Origin: Castor canadensis
Taxonomy: Eukaryota > Chordata > Mammalia > Rodentia > Castoridae
Assembly (NCBI RefSeq): GCF_047511655.1
Contig: NC_133391.1
Span: forward strand, 108,537,384 to 108,601,383
Direction: 5' to 3'
Length of the DNA stretch: 64,000 bases
Of this stretch, positions 36,401-47,512 are shown in pieces (within the stretch, counting starts at the first letter, position 1; every line of letters starts with the position of its first letter). Position numbers and translations under genes: made by a program. A model generated the notes under the pieces. That model was given only the letters and a program-made list of their open reading frames with translations, made no database searches and was not told the DNA's origin.

Positions 36401-37779
36401 ACCTGTGATTGGCAATTCCCTTTGCTATCAAGTGAAATTATTAATACTTAGGGAATTAAAGCCAATAAAATTGACATAGCTTGTGAATTTATTGTTGTTC
36501 AATGAGCTATGACATTGAGAAAGACACAACCGTTCCATCTATGTTTCTGACCTAGTGCACCCATATGTAATGAGTAATCCAGAAATGATTTAAAATAGGA
36601 GCAGAATGAGCATAGGCTACATGAAAAGAACACAGCATTCTGTACAGGACTGTGAGCATCAAAGTCTTTGGTATCTGAGGGCCCTGGAACCTCTCATGAC
36701 ACTGGGGAAATCTAACACATGATGACAGAGGAGCTAGCAATGCTTATTATGAGTCTAACTTCACAGGTAAGAAAAAAACCAGTTTGCAGTTGAGCAGACA
36801 GACAGAACGGTGAGGAAAATTAATTGATAATAATACTATCTGGTAACTTTCAAAACAGAAAAATAGAATATAATACTTAAACAACTTAAGTTTTTATAAT
36901 TTTCATGAAGTAGCTCAAGTCAATGTGAAAACATTGTCTTATTCATCCTAAGGGACATATCTATAGTGCATTTGGGCACTGTTTTTTTCTTTTTTTGAGA
37001 GAGACTCAAACTTTACTTGTACACTGATGATGAAGTAAACTTTAGGAAGACATTACACTATAGAGTTAAAACTTTTGCTTGCAAAAAATGCTTAATAGAG
37101 ATTTACTTTCTGTAAAACAAAGTTTAATAGCACAAAATAGTAAAGGCTTAAAGTTTCAGAATGCAAGTGAAAAGCAGACAGTACTTACAATTTCTAATTT
37201 TTTTTAAGTCCTCTCCTGGTTATAGAAGTGTTGGAGATGGCCATATTAATCCTGTCTTGTAAAGTTATTCAGGTATGTGTCTTTCCTTCCTCTGTTGAGT
37301 ATTCTATCACCAGCCACTTCTTCCCAGCTCACTAAACTTCCCCATTCTAAGTGTGGTCTCTGAGATCCAGCTCCCCACATGTCAAAGCTCTCCATCTGGA
37401 CATACATTGAAATAGACTAGAACAGTTCTCACTCTGTTTTCTGAAAAGACATTGATACATCTTTCTCCCTCCACCTTTCTTTTATTCTGTGGCTGTTTTT
37501 AAAGATGAGGCAAAATCAAGCTTGAAATTAACCTCCTTGTCAGACCTCTTAGAAACAGACTTACTATTTTTTAAAGGAATTATACAAAATGGCAAAGCGT
37601 ACCTTCTTTCACAGTCTGGATCCTTAGGAGATGCTGCTGAAAGCACAGACAAGCCTGTTGGTGATGAGCTCTGAAGCAAGTCATCTGACTAGAACATCAG
37701 TGGTAGGGCATACAAATTATCTGGGTTATTTGGATTTCTAGAAAATGTAAGTAACTATCAATACATAAATGATGAGTAA
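36401..37779. other. Intergenic sequence, no recognised feature
   Basis: The two overlapping antiparallel frames of about 62 residues near 37,482-37,679 resemble no family I know. Confidence 0.45.
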
Positions 37780-38520
37780 GGAAAAAGTAAAAACAATCTT
37801 TTGCGAGAAAAAAGGACTAGAAAAACTGGTAAAATCCAGGTATTTGGAATGTGACAAGATACACAGTACAATATCTTTCTATTATATAAGTGTCACTTTG
37901 AAAACAATGGCAAAAGTTGTAACTCAAAATGGATACAAAAAGGTGCATACTGTTTTATACAAATATAATGAGAAGCATTTGAATCACTTAAACAGACATG
38001 GGAAAGGAGAAACATCCATAAAACTTCATTAAGGTATATCCAAGGTGCCCATAAGTGGAAAGGCATATTTTAGGTCAAATAAACTAATTCAGTGGATATG
38101 GAAGCTGTTTTCAATTGTTCTATGAAATTAAATTGAACTCAACAAATTTCAATGGGGTATATTTTTTAAAAAGACATCTAAATTCATCTGTTAGAATAAG
38201 GATTTAAACATCACCAATGAGATTTTAAGGAACAGTTTCTCAACCTAACAGATATTAAATAAGTTAGACATTTGAAAATATTAAAGTATTAGTGTTTGGT
38301 ACCAGAAAAGACACAGGGAAAAATGGTGCAGGATGTTTTAGTTTATCTGAAAAATTTGTATTTAAAAAACATGACATTTTACGTAAAGAAATTTAACTAC
38401 ATATTTGTCCAGAACAAAATAAATATGATATGGCTGAAGAAAGGAAGAAAACCCTTCCATATGTTTAAACACGAAAAATTAAATAACTTGTATCATACTA
38501 GAACACATGCAGCTTATCAG
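37780..38520 (+). mobile_element. Probable ancient L1 (L1M-like) ORF2 fragment
   Basis: A-rich plus strand with scattered L1 ORF2 blocks ('tctcaacctaacagatatta', 'gtgtttggtaccagaaaaga', 'cagaacaaaataaatatg') at the relative spacing of the 'Y.ATVIKTVWYW' region. Very decayed; the call could be wrong. Confidence 0.45.
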
Positions 38521-39555
38521 AGATGGAATGGTCAGTTTTAGATGTGCATCTTCAAAAGAATTATGATGATATCCGATTTCCTTTTCATCCTATGCTGTGG
38601 TCTGAATGGTAGGTTTGGCTACTGTCAGAAAATTATCTTTAATTCATGAATTCATTTATTAAGGACCGATTGAGCTTAGAAATTAGAAAGCAACAATACT
38701 TTAGCCTTTCCTCCAGGCTGTCTGTGAGTTGGTGCTTATTGCTCCCTTGAGAAGAAATCGTCAAGCACAAGTCTAAGTGACTGCTGGAAGCAGTGAGTTA
38801 AGCTCAGTGCTCTCCACGTACAACACTGTTTTAGGGCAAAGGTGCCATCTGAGACTAAAAATAGGAGATCAGTCTTACAGTGTTAAAAGGGATTTTACAG
38901 AACTAATTAGAAGCAACAGGCCTATCTGTCTCCCTTGTTAGAATGTAAGCTATTCAGAGAATTTGTAAAATTATTCTCCTTTCCAGGAAAAACTTAAAAT
39001 TAAAAATTAAAAAGCTGAAAAAATAATAATAAAAATACAAGTACAGCAGAATATAAAGCAGATAAAACAAAGAAACATTTTGCTGTGGTTAAAAAATATA
39101 AACAGTAAAGAGCCTACCAACTCCCTTTATTTAAAACAAACGGACTAAAAGTTATGAATCAGTAGTCTGTGCACTTGTTATCAGAACCTGGGCTCTTCTA
39201 AAGGGAAAACTTCCTGGTACATTCAATTACCGTTAACTGTCCCATGCAGTCTTGGACAGAACCGAGTCACTGGCTCAGGCCATACCCCAGAGTGACACAT
39301 TATTTAATATGGAAAGAAAAATATTCAAATAACATCAGGGTGTTTTCAGCTCAGGCTGAATCAGATCATCAAAGGCAAATGGGAAACATCCACCCTGTTT
39401 TGTGGGCTTGTCTCCTGCCCATAAATAGAATGAATAGAAAATTTATTTCACTTATTACATTTCTACAGGAAGAAAAACGCAATTTTAAAACTTATAGTAT
39501 AATAGGTGACTTCCATTTTGGTGGACTTTTAATTTACTAACTTCCAATTGGAATG
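38521..39555. other. Intergenic sequence, no recognised feature
   Basis: No gene or repeat recognised apart from an A-rich stretch at 38,990-39,060. Confidence 0.5.
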
Positions 39556-39770
39556 CTAAGGGGATCCTCTAAATAGGAAGATGAATATGGTGCAAATACT
39601 GTGCACACATGTATGCAAATGGAAAAGTGATATCTGTTGAAACTACTCCATGAATGGGGAGAGGGGCAGTAAAGGAGAATGGTGTAGGGGAGTGAATTCA
39701 AGTGTGATATATTTGATTTATTGTAGAACATTTATAAATACCACAATGTAACCCCGCCCAGCACAACAAA
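39556..39770 (+). mobile_element. L1 3' UTR end
   Basis: 'gaagatgaatatggtgcaaa', 'cacatgtatgcaaatgg' and the terminus 'cagcacaacaaaaaatg' match the L1 tail at 45,030-45,213. Confidence 0.82.
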
Positions 39771-40267
39771 AAATGCTTTGAGATTGGCTTCCAAACTGTA
39801 CTTTCAAATTTATGTTATTTTTTCATTATATTATTTGAAAAATCAAGAAGGCATCACTTATATAAATGTAAATAAAAATCCACTTTGAATAGAAAATAAT
39901 TGTTTTTATAGTTTAATTTTGGGGTGATTAGGTTGTAAAGGCTGACAGAGTAATGCGTGTTTACAATTTACAACTTTTTAGTTCAAAATGTTTATCTAAT
40001 TAATTTCAGATGACAAATTGTTTTCAAAATCAAGCTGCGTCCCTGTAAATGATCTTCAGACAAAATAATTGTGTGAATCACATCAAAGATCTCTAGGACT
40101 CTCAGAATTTAGTGAGGCAGTCTTGCAATTTTGCAGCATTGTTGTTTTGTCTTTTATAATTTTGTTAATGAAATTGAAAGTTTAGCTATGAATTGGAGTC
40201 CCCAGCTTCATTAAATAAATCAAGAATGGTATAATGTCACTATGTTTTCAAAACATTGTAAAGAATC
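39771..40267. other. Intergenic sequence, no recognised feature
   Basis: AT-rich, nothing recognised. Confidence 0.5.
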
Positions 40268-40365
40268 ACTAGGCTGTGGGTTCAGCTCAGTTGTAGAGGA
40301 CATAATTTGCAGGAGTCTCAGGGTTTAGTCCCTAGCTCAAAAAACAACAACAACAAAAATCCAAA
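40268..40365 (+). mobile_element. ID-like SINE
   Basis: 'ctaggctgtgggttcagctc', 'agttgtagaggacataa' and 'cagggtttagtccctagctc' followed by an AAC-rich tail; the layout of the rodent ID/tRNA-Ala-derived unit. Confidence 0.75.
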
Positions 40366-40864
40366 TTCACTCAATGTGTATTCTTACTTTTGTTTTGATC
40401 ACTCTCAAAAGCATAAGGATAAAATGTGTTTTCTTTTGAAATTAATATTACCTTAACTGACAAGTCAAAATTGTATGCATTTGTATTTTTTGATATTTTC
40501 ATAACCATATAAAATGCAAGGTAATTTAATTAAGGTAATTAGCATATCCTTTGCCTCACTTCATAGTGAGGAACATATTTATTTCACCCACCCAATTTTA
40601 ATATAGGTATGATGTTTTTGAAAAAATATATGCCTTTAAAACCTTTGCTTCCATATTTCATAATATACTAATATGAGGATTTAAGCATAAAAAGAGCAAC
40701 AGACATGAGTGAAATATTTATAAGTATTGTGTTTGTTAGGGAAAATGTAATATGACATCACCTATAGCCAGAAGCAATACAATCTATATCAATGTTAAAC
40801 ACATGACATTAAATGCTATCCTCCTCATTGAGTGAAGAAACAAATCTTATTTTATTGTGTATTA
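40366..40864. other. Intergenic sequence, no recognised feature
   Basis: AT-rich, nothing recognised. Confidence 0.5.
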
Positions 40865-40975
40865 TTTAGAGACAGGGTCTTGGTATGCAGCCCAGGCTGG
40901 TGACAAACTCATGATCCTCCTGCCTCCCTAGTTCTGGGATTACAAGCATGCACCACTATACCTGGCCTTCAAACC
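40865..40975 (-). mobile_element. B1/Alu-like SINE
   Basis: Reverse B1 landmarks: 'gagacagggtcttggtatgc', 'agcccaggctgg', 'ctgggattacaagcatgcac' and 'ccactatacctggcc'. Confidence 0.9.
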
Positions 40976-41509
40976 ATATTTTAAATTGCAAGTACTATTT
41001 ATTAAAATGAGTTCCTTTCTATTTTGTTATGTTTTTAAAAATAAAATAGTGATTGCAAAGACATATTATTTTCTTTGAATTGACAGACTTTTCTCTTTAT
41101 GTTGTAGCCCATTTTGAACCAATGCAGCTTACGAGGATCTTACTTGCTAATAATGCTTGACATTTATTTATAGATAGCATAAACTTTTTATTTAGATTTC
41201 ATTTAGCTTCACATTTAATTCACTTACTATGCTTGATGAATCAAACCAGCAGTTTTGTGTATTTTAAGTACATAAATATCTAACTCAATTTTCAGAATAT
41301 ATATAAGGAGAAGAACAGAGGTAGATGCTAATAAAAATTAGATAAAAGAGAAAATAGATCAAGACTGTCTTTCGGACTATTGTGTCCCCAATAATACGTT
41401 CCTCCCCCAGACGCCCATATATTCAGAGAGTTATAGCTATGGTGTTGTGAAAGATCTTTTACTTTTTGTTTCTAATCAGAGGACATTGGCTGCCAGTTTT
41501 CTCTTTGTC
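40976..41509. other. Intergenic sequence, no recognised feature
   Basis: No gene or repeat recognised. Confidence 0.5.
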
Positions 41510-41593
41510 CCTCCTTCCCTCCTTCCCTCCCTTCCCTCTCTTCTTTCCTTCCTTCTTTCTTTCTTTCTTCCTTTCTCTTTCTTCCTTTCTGTC

Positions 41594-41627
<34 letters not shown>
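41510..41627. repeat. Polypyrimidine stretch: (CCTT)n, (TTTC)n, (TC)n
   Basis: Pyrimidine-only for most of its length, moving from CCTT to TTTC/TTCC to TC units. The Ser/Leu-rich frame at 41,447-41,653 is its shadow. Confidence 0.95.
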
Positions 41628-41628
<1 letters not shown>

Positions 41629-41850
41629 ACTGAGGATTGAGCTAGTTAAGTGAGCTAAGAACTTGTTAGCAAGTTCTCTGCTTCATGAGGTATGCTCCAT
41701 CGTTTTTGGTGTGTCTTTTGTTTGTAGCATAAGGCCTTGTAAACTTTGTCTGGGGTTGGTTCTGAACTAGTAATCCTTCTGTGTCCTTCTTCCCAGTAAC
41801 TGGAATTACAGGTTGCACCACTACCCCAGGTTGAGTGCCACGTTTTTGTC
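41628..41850 (-). mobile_element. Composite SINE, reverse orientation
   Basis: Begins with the reversed ID-like unit ('actgaggattgagctagt', 'gtaagtgagctaagaactt'-like spacing) and ends with a reversed B1-like head: 'cagtaactggaattacaggt', 'tgcaccactaccccagg'. The adjoining pyrimidine repeat probably grew from its tail. Confidence 0.75.
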
Positions 41851-41923
41851 AAATTCAACCTGAAAATTTAGAGTTTTCAATTCTCCCAGGTCTGCATAAG
41901 CCTTCCTTTCTTTTTGGTTAGGA

Positions 41924-41968
41924 ACACACACACAAACACACACACACACACACACACGCACACACACA
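41924..41968. repeat. (CA)n microsatellite
   Basis: About 22 CA units with two interruptions (CAAACA and CGCA). Confidence 0.96.
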
Positions 41969-42239
41969 AATTTTCCTTTATTCTATACTGAGCATTCATA
42001 AACACTTATTTCCTTTCTACATTGTCATTGTTTTATTCCTTAAAGTTTTTGTTTGTTTGGGTTTCTTAAACAAATGCTGTTATATAAAAAATGGCTATTG
42101 TGCCTGCACTGGACATAGGGGACAAGAGGCCCAGTGCTATGCCCACAAAAGAAAACCAGAGTGGTAACATTGCAGTAAGGAAAAATTCAAGTGTGTCTGT
42201 TTATTTAGAATTCATGTGGTACTAGTTTTAACTACTTTA

Positions 42240-43770
42240 TAAGAAAAGAAATAAGTATAAAAATTTGAAAACAGAAGATAAAACTGTTATTTTTATATAA
42301 TTGTATATCTAGAAAATCCAGAATAATCAACAGAAAAACTAATATAAATAGTAAAGAACTTCAATAAAGTGATTGGATTTAACATCAGCACACAAGCATA
42401 GACAAATACACAGAAATAGCTTTCTACTAAACATAAAACAGGCAGTTACAAAAAAAGGAAAAATTTCATTTAGGTGGGCTTATATGAAGATAAAACACCT
42501 AAGTAAAGAAAAGAACATAAAGAAAAACTTGGATACACACAGATGCATCTGCTGACATTGTAAATATATACTACTCATTTTCAACTAGACAAGTTTATTA
42601 TAAATTTTATATAGGGAAAATAAATGTCCATTAGTGGGGGAATAGTTTTTAATAATGTGGATGAGAATATCCTACTGAACTATTTGAAAATAAGAGTGTA
42701 ACACATAAATAGATAACCCAGTGGAGCTGTCTATAAAAACAAGCAGAAGACACAAATATATAGAGACTAAGGCACTGAATTGGCCTGTCATATAAATTAA
42801 GAAGTCACAGATTTATTCAATAAATGCTTTTGGTATAAGAGCTAGTTTGGGGGAAAATAAGTAAGATCTATGGTACACTTTATATAAAAATTGAGTTGGA
42901 CAAGAATTGTAAACACTCATGAAAACAGTGTTCATAAAACTGCTATAAGAAATTATAAGATACTAAATTTATAAACTCAGAATAGTGAGAGCCTACCCAA
43001 TCAAAAAACAAAACCTAGAAATCATCAAGCTAGGACAGATAAGTTTCATCCCCTAATTGTAATGCACTTTAGCTCAGGAAACTCAAACAAAACAGTTTCA
43101 AACTAAATTAAAGGACAAATGGCAGTTGGATATGTTCTTTGATATAAATACAAAACACAATGGACTAATTTCTTCTATATATACAGAGATCTTACCAATA
43201 AATAAGAAAAATGTCAGTATTCCAATATAAAAACAGACCTGAAATGCCAGTTCTCATAAAGAAATGTAAATTATTTTTAAATATGTGAAAAGTTGCTGAA
43301 ACACAGATATAATAATAGATACTCCAAACCATGAGATGATATGTTCAATGATCAGATTGACAAAACCAGAGTGCTAAGAATTTGAATTGGCCAAGTTTAG
43401 AGAGACAACCTCTCTGACACAGTATAGATGGAAGGATGAATGTATTTATACTTTATGACGGTGACTTGATGACATCTATCATAACTTTAAATGCACATGC
43501 CCTCAGCCAACTATGCCACTTCAAGCAGTCTACGCCAATGAGTTTATCTTGAATATGTGTAAATCATGTTTTTGTCACAATATTATTTGAAATATTAAAG
43601 ATGGGAACCAAATTAAATGTCCATCAAAAGGGATTTACATTGCACAAGCACTATGCAGCCTTTGTGACAATTTTGGAAAGAATTTTTGTGAAAAAATTAA
43701 ATGTCAAAGTGTTCATGTAATTTTGCAGATATTGTAAAAATTGTATATGTATACGACACACAAACACACA
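42240..43770 (+). mobile_element. Ancient L1 (L1M-like) ORF2 remnant
   Basis: A-rich plus strand with L1 ORF2 landmarks in order: 'tatatctagaaaatccagaa', 'aatagctttctactaaacat', 'ttattcaataaatgctttt', and near the end 'aattaaatgtccatcaaaag...actatgcagcc'. No frame survives. Older than all nearby L1 copies. Confidence 0.65.
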
Positions 43771-44220
43771 AAATCAATAGCTACTACCTACCAGCTAGTA
43801 TATCAATATATATAAATTATTAAAAATTATTTTACAAAGATAAAGTCTAAGTTGCTGAAATGGGTTGAACAGGAAACTGGGGGGAAAGAATTTGAAGCAC
43901 CAGAAATATCTTTTACCAGGGCCAGACTTTGAAGGCAAAGGTACATTCTTGCCCAGTGTTCTTGAACAGTTTCTGGAAACAATATCCAACAAAGAATCCA
44001 ACAGGGAAGTACTAGGAATTGGTCATTTAGCATAAAGTGTAGTCTGAAAAAATAATTTTCCCCAGTGTTCACAGTAGACTAAAGAAGTTTAAAACAGAAC
44101 ACCCAGCCATCTCTAAGGCATGCGGCAATCTAATTGGCAAGAACCATTGATAACTGTTTGGAAAAATAAGATGAATATGAGTGAAACAATCTGAGAAAAG
44201 TGAAAAGCATTAGCAATTCT
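43771..44220. other. Intergenic sequence, no recognised feature
   Basis: The overlapping minus-strand frames here resemble nothing known. Confidence 0.45.
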
Positions 44221-44232
44221 AAAAAGAATGGT

Positions 44233-45213
44233 TGTGTGGTATTGGTGGATCATTTGGAAGTTCTATTTTTAGTTTTTAGAGGAGACTTCATACTGCCATA
44301 TGATCCAGCAATATCACTCCTAGGGATACACCCAAAGTAATGTAAGTCAGCTACAATAAAGGCACCTGCACACCCATATTCACTGCAGCATTATTCACAA
44401 AGAGATAAGGTCTGGGAAAAGCCAAGATGCCCTACTACTGATGAATGGATTAAGAAAATGTGGTATTTATATACAATGGAATTTTATTTAGCCATAAAGA
44501 AGAATGAAATTGTACCATTTGCAGGTAAATGGATGGACCTGGAGAACATCATCTTAAGTGACATTAGCCAGGTTCAGAAAGCCAAAAGTTGCATGTTTTC
44601 TCTCATATGTGAAATATAGACCTAATACAAATTCATCAATATTATGGAAAATAGGTCACACTAAGGGGAGGTCACATACGAGAGACGAGGGTAAGAGAAG
44701 GAAGTTAAGAAGGTGAATATGGTTGATGTGCTTCCTGTAGAAGAATGAATATAGAATTTTTAAACCTGTTGAAATCAGCATAAAAAAGGGACATAGGTTA
44801 AGAAAGAAAAAAATGGAGATGAACCCATTTGGGTTATAATACATACATATATAATATATATGTATATATATTATGTTTTCCTTGTAAGAAGGAAAACAAT
44901 GTATAGTTATCTTAAACAAACAAAAACGTCATTTTTGTTTTACAAAACAGTAGTGGAGTACAGGAGGGCAGAACAAGTCTTGTCTGAGGGGTTATTACCA
45001 GTGGGAAGGGAGAGGTGGGAAAGGGTGTGGGAGGGTGAATATGGTGCAAATGTTGTGAACACATGTATGTAAATGGAAAACATGAGACCTGTTGAAATGA
45101 TTATAGGAATGGGGGGAGGAGGATAATGAATAACGGAGGGTGTGAATTAAACTGTGATATACTATAAGAATTTGTGTAAATGTCACAATGTACCCCTAGT
45201 ACAACAATAAAAA
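44233..45213 (+). mobile_element. L1 3' end with a 5' inversion and target-site duplication
   Basis: Exact 12-nt duplications AAAAAGAATGGT flank the insert at 44,221-44,232 and 45,214-45,225. The first 60 nt or so (about 44,236-44,292) are L1 ORF2 in reverse orientation; from about 44,296 ('gccatatgatccagcaat') the same region restarts in forward orientation and runs through the ORF2 C-terminus and the 3' UTR to 'agtacaacaataaaa'. The ORF2 tail is broken. Confidence 0.92.
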
Positions 45214-45483
45214 AAAAAGAATGGTCTTGTGCTGCTGAAATAATCTGTGGAGGTTTTAAGGAGACACAGCAATTCAGTTAGTAAAATTCACAAGAGTGCC
45301 TTTCAGGTAGGGATGACAGTATGAAAAGAGGATTGGAAGAAAGACCTAGCTTGGTGCCTGTGTGAGCAGTGAAAAAAAGTGTTAGGAGTTATGCAAATAT
45401 TTGAAAGAATTTTAAAATGTGCTTGAAACCCCACATTCAAGCTACTTTATATCCTAAAATAACAAATCAAGAAGGTCAGAGAG

Positions 45484-45760
45484 CAAATGGATTAAGAAAA
45501 TGTGGTATTTATATACAATGGAATTCTACTCAGCCATGAAGAAGAATGAAATCTTATCATTCGCAAGTAAATGGATGGAACTGGAGAACATCATCCTGAG
45601 TGAGGTTAGCTAGGATCAGAAGACCAAAAATCGTATGTTTTCCCTCATACGTGGACTTTAGATCAAGGGCAAATACAGCAAGGGGACTGGACTTTGTTCA
45701 CAAGGGGATGGGGGGAGAAATGACCCAAACATTGTATGCACATATAAATAAAAAAAAAAA
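45484..45760 (+). mobile_element. Short L1 3' end with target-site duplication and internally deleted 3' UTR
   Basis: Flanked by exact AAGGTCAGAGAG copies at 45,472-45,483 and 45,761-45,772. It starts in the ORF2 C-terminus ('aaatggattaagaaaatgtg'), passes 'catacgtggactttagatca', then jumps from 'ggactttgttcaca' straight to 'ggggggagaaatgaccca', missing the middle of the 3' UTR present in the copy at 60.6-61.1 kb. It ends in poly(A). Confidence 0.92.
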
Positions 45761-45849
45761 AAGGTCAGAGAGAAGGGGAGATATACTAAAAAATCACAAT
45801 TACTATTATAGCTACTCAAGTTCAAAATGTAAATAATAAGTCTACTGTC

Positions 45850-46060
45850 AAACAGGCATTGGAACATAATGGCCAGGAGCTAGGATTCAGATCGTGGTTC
45901 TTGGCTCTATCTCTCACCTTGATATTGGGCAAAGTACTTAAATGTTTTAATCATTTGTTTCCTCATCTGCTGATTGGAAAAAAAATTAATCTCATAAAGT
46001 TTTGGGTGATGATTTAGGAAAGCAATATATGTAAAAATGCACAACTTAGCAAACATAGAA
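45850..46060 (+). mobile_element. MIR element
   Basis: 'ggagctaggattcagatcgt', 'ttgggcaaagtacttaaatg' and 'tttcctcatctgctgattgg' are MIR core landmarks in order. Confidence 0.75.
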
Positions 46061-46334
46061 CTCTCCATAATTGGTGGTAACAAATACAGTGGACTCGATT
46101 CTGACAGTTTAAATTCAAGTTTTGGCTGCCACACTAAGTTAAGACTATAGGTAATTAACTTCATTTCATGCCTTTTTCCTTTTTGTTATAAAAAGGATAA
46201 CAATATTGACATATTGTAATATAAAACAAATTACCACCAACTTGTCAGTATAAAACAACACTAATTTATTAGCTTGCAATTTTATACAAGGTCAGAAATC
46301 CACTTTTTTTTTTTGCTCAAATAGTAGTAGCATT

Positions 46335-46430
46335 GATGGCTGGGCTGGGGATGTAACTCAGTAGTAGATTGCTTGTCTAAACTGTGTTGAAGTCCTGGGT
46401 TCCGTGCCTCTCATCAGGAAAATAAAAAGC
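46335..46430 (+). mobile_element. ID-like SINE
   Basis: 'ggctggggatgtaactcagt', 'agtagattgcttgtct' and 'gaagtcctgggttccgtgcc' followed by an A-rich end: the tRNA-derived ID layout with A and B box positions. Confidence 0.85.
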
Positions 46431-46759
46431 AGAAGTACCAAGTATAATTTGATCAAATAATCTGAGATTCTACCTATATTTAGTTTATTTATAATTATTA
46501 AAAATGACGGACATAGTAAGAAATACTGTATTTGCTTTAGTTTTATTTGTTGCTTGATAAATTGAAAGATGAGTTTCAAAATTTCCTTGCAATTTAATGG
46601 GAATGGAAAATGGGAATGGAGATAATCAGCTATTGGGGAAAATTCTTTTGAAATTCTATATATGGTTACAGTTTACCTGCTTACTATTTTTATCCTCTTC
46701 TGTCATCATTGCTGGGATATGTACCACAACTTACAACTATGAAATTTTTACTATTTCAT

Positions 46760-46862
46760 TTTTCAGATGAGACTCAACAATAAATCGACTTTAACTGGAT
46801 AAGGAAGTTACAGAGGTAGAGACAGAAGTGCAAATCAGGGATGTTCCAAATCCAAGGTATAC
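46760..46862 (-). mobile_element. MIR fragment (tentative)
   Basis: 'tttttcagatgagactcaac', 'ataaggaagttacagaggta' and 'gacagaagtgcaaatcaggg' follow the reverse MIR core loosely. Confidence 0.5.
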
Positions 46863-46901
46863 CTGAATCCAGAATACAGGTATTCTGTATTCTGGATTCA
46901 G
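46863..46901. repeat. Perfect 17-bp inverted repeat, 5-nt loop
   Basis: The left arm CTGAATCCAGAATACAG (46,863-46,879) and right arm CTGTATTCTGGATTCAG (46,885-46,901) are exact reverse complements separated by GTATT. It could form a stable hairpin or cruciform. Not part of a recognised element. Confidence 0.97.
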
Positions 46902-46964
46902 ACATGCTCCAGAATCCAAAGTAGAAGGATAATTCCTGAAAACTATTATAGACAGTTTTGGGAG

Positions 46965-47245
46965 GTAAAATAAATTACCATAGAGTGGATGGCTTAAACA
47001 TCATTTATTTCTCACACTTCTGAAGATTGGGAACTCCAAAATCAGGGTACCTTCAGTGTCTGGGGAGGTTTTACTTCCTGATTCAGAAGTGGATGTCTTC
47101 TTACTGTGGCAGAGAACAGAGAGTGGTTATTGTTCATAAGGGATACACATCCATGACCAAGTTGCCTCTAAAAACTCCATTTCTAGACACCATCACATTG
47201 TGGTGTTAAGCTTCAATACATGATGCTGTTGGGGGAAGGGTTTTT
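46965..47245 (-). mobile_element. MLT1-like LTR fragment
   Basis: 'gatggcttaaacatcattta', 'tttctcacacttctgaaga', 'tgtctggggaggttttactt' and 'gacaccatcacattg' follow the reverse MaLR LTR layout as remembered. Ancient, no coding content. Confidence 0.6.
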
Positions 47246-47274
47246 AGTTGGTAGCCAAATCCAGTAAATTAAAA

Positions 47275-47512
47275 AAAATATTAATTTGGTGGTACTGGGG
47301 TTTCAACTCAGGGCTTCCAGCATGCTTTTTGCTTTAATTATTCATGTTGTTGTTGTTGCTGTTTCATTTTTTTCTTTTTCTTTTCTTTATTTTTGTCATA
47401 TAGTCTCCAACTTCTGCCAAGGGCTGGCCTCAAAGTGTGATCCTCCTGTCTTTTGCCTCCCAAGAAGCTGGCATTACAGCTGTGAATCATGGTACCAGGT
47501 TCCCAGTATTTC
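47275..47512 (-). mobile_element. Composite SINE (ID-like plus B1-like), reverse
   Basis: The reversed ID-like unit 'ggtggtactggggtttcaac...cttccagcatgc' is followed, after a T-rich linker, by a reversed B1-like part: 'ctggcctcaaagtgtgatcc', 'tgcctcccaagaagctgg', 'cattacagctgtgaatcatg'. The 90-residue frame at 47,286-47,558 is its shadow. Confidence 0.88.

Noticed and set aside
37482-37679. Antiparallel open frames of 61 and 65 residues over the same bases
   Set aside because: No homology recognised, no promoter, splice or codon-bias support; overlapping frames of this length occur by chance.
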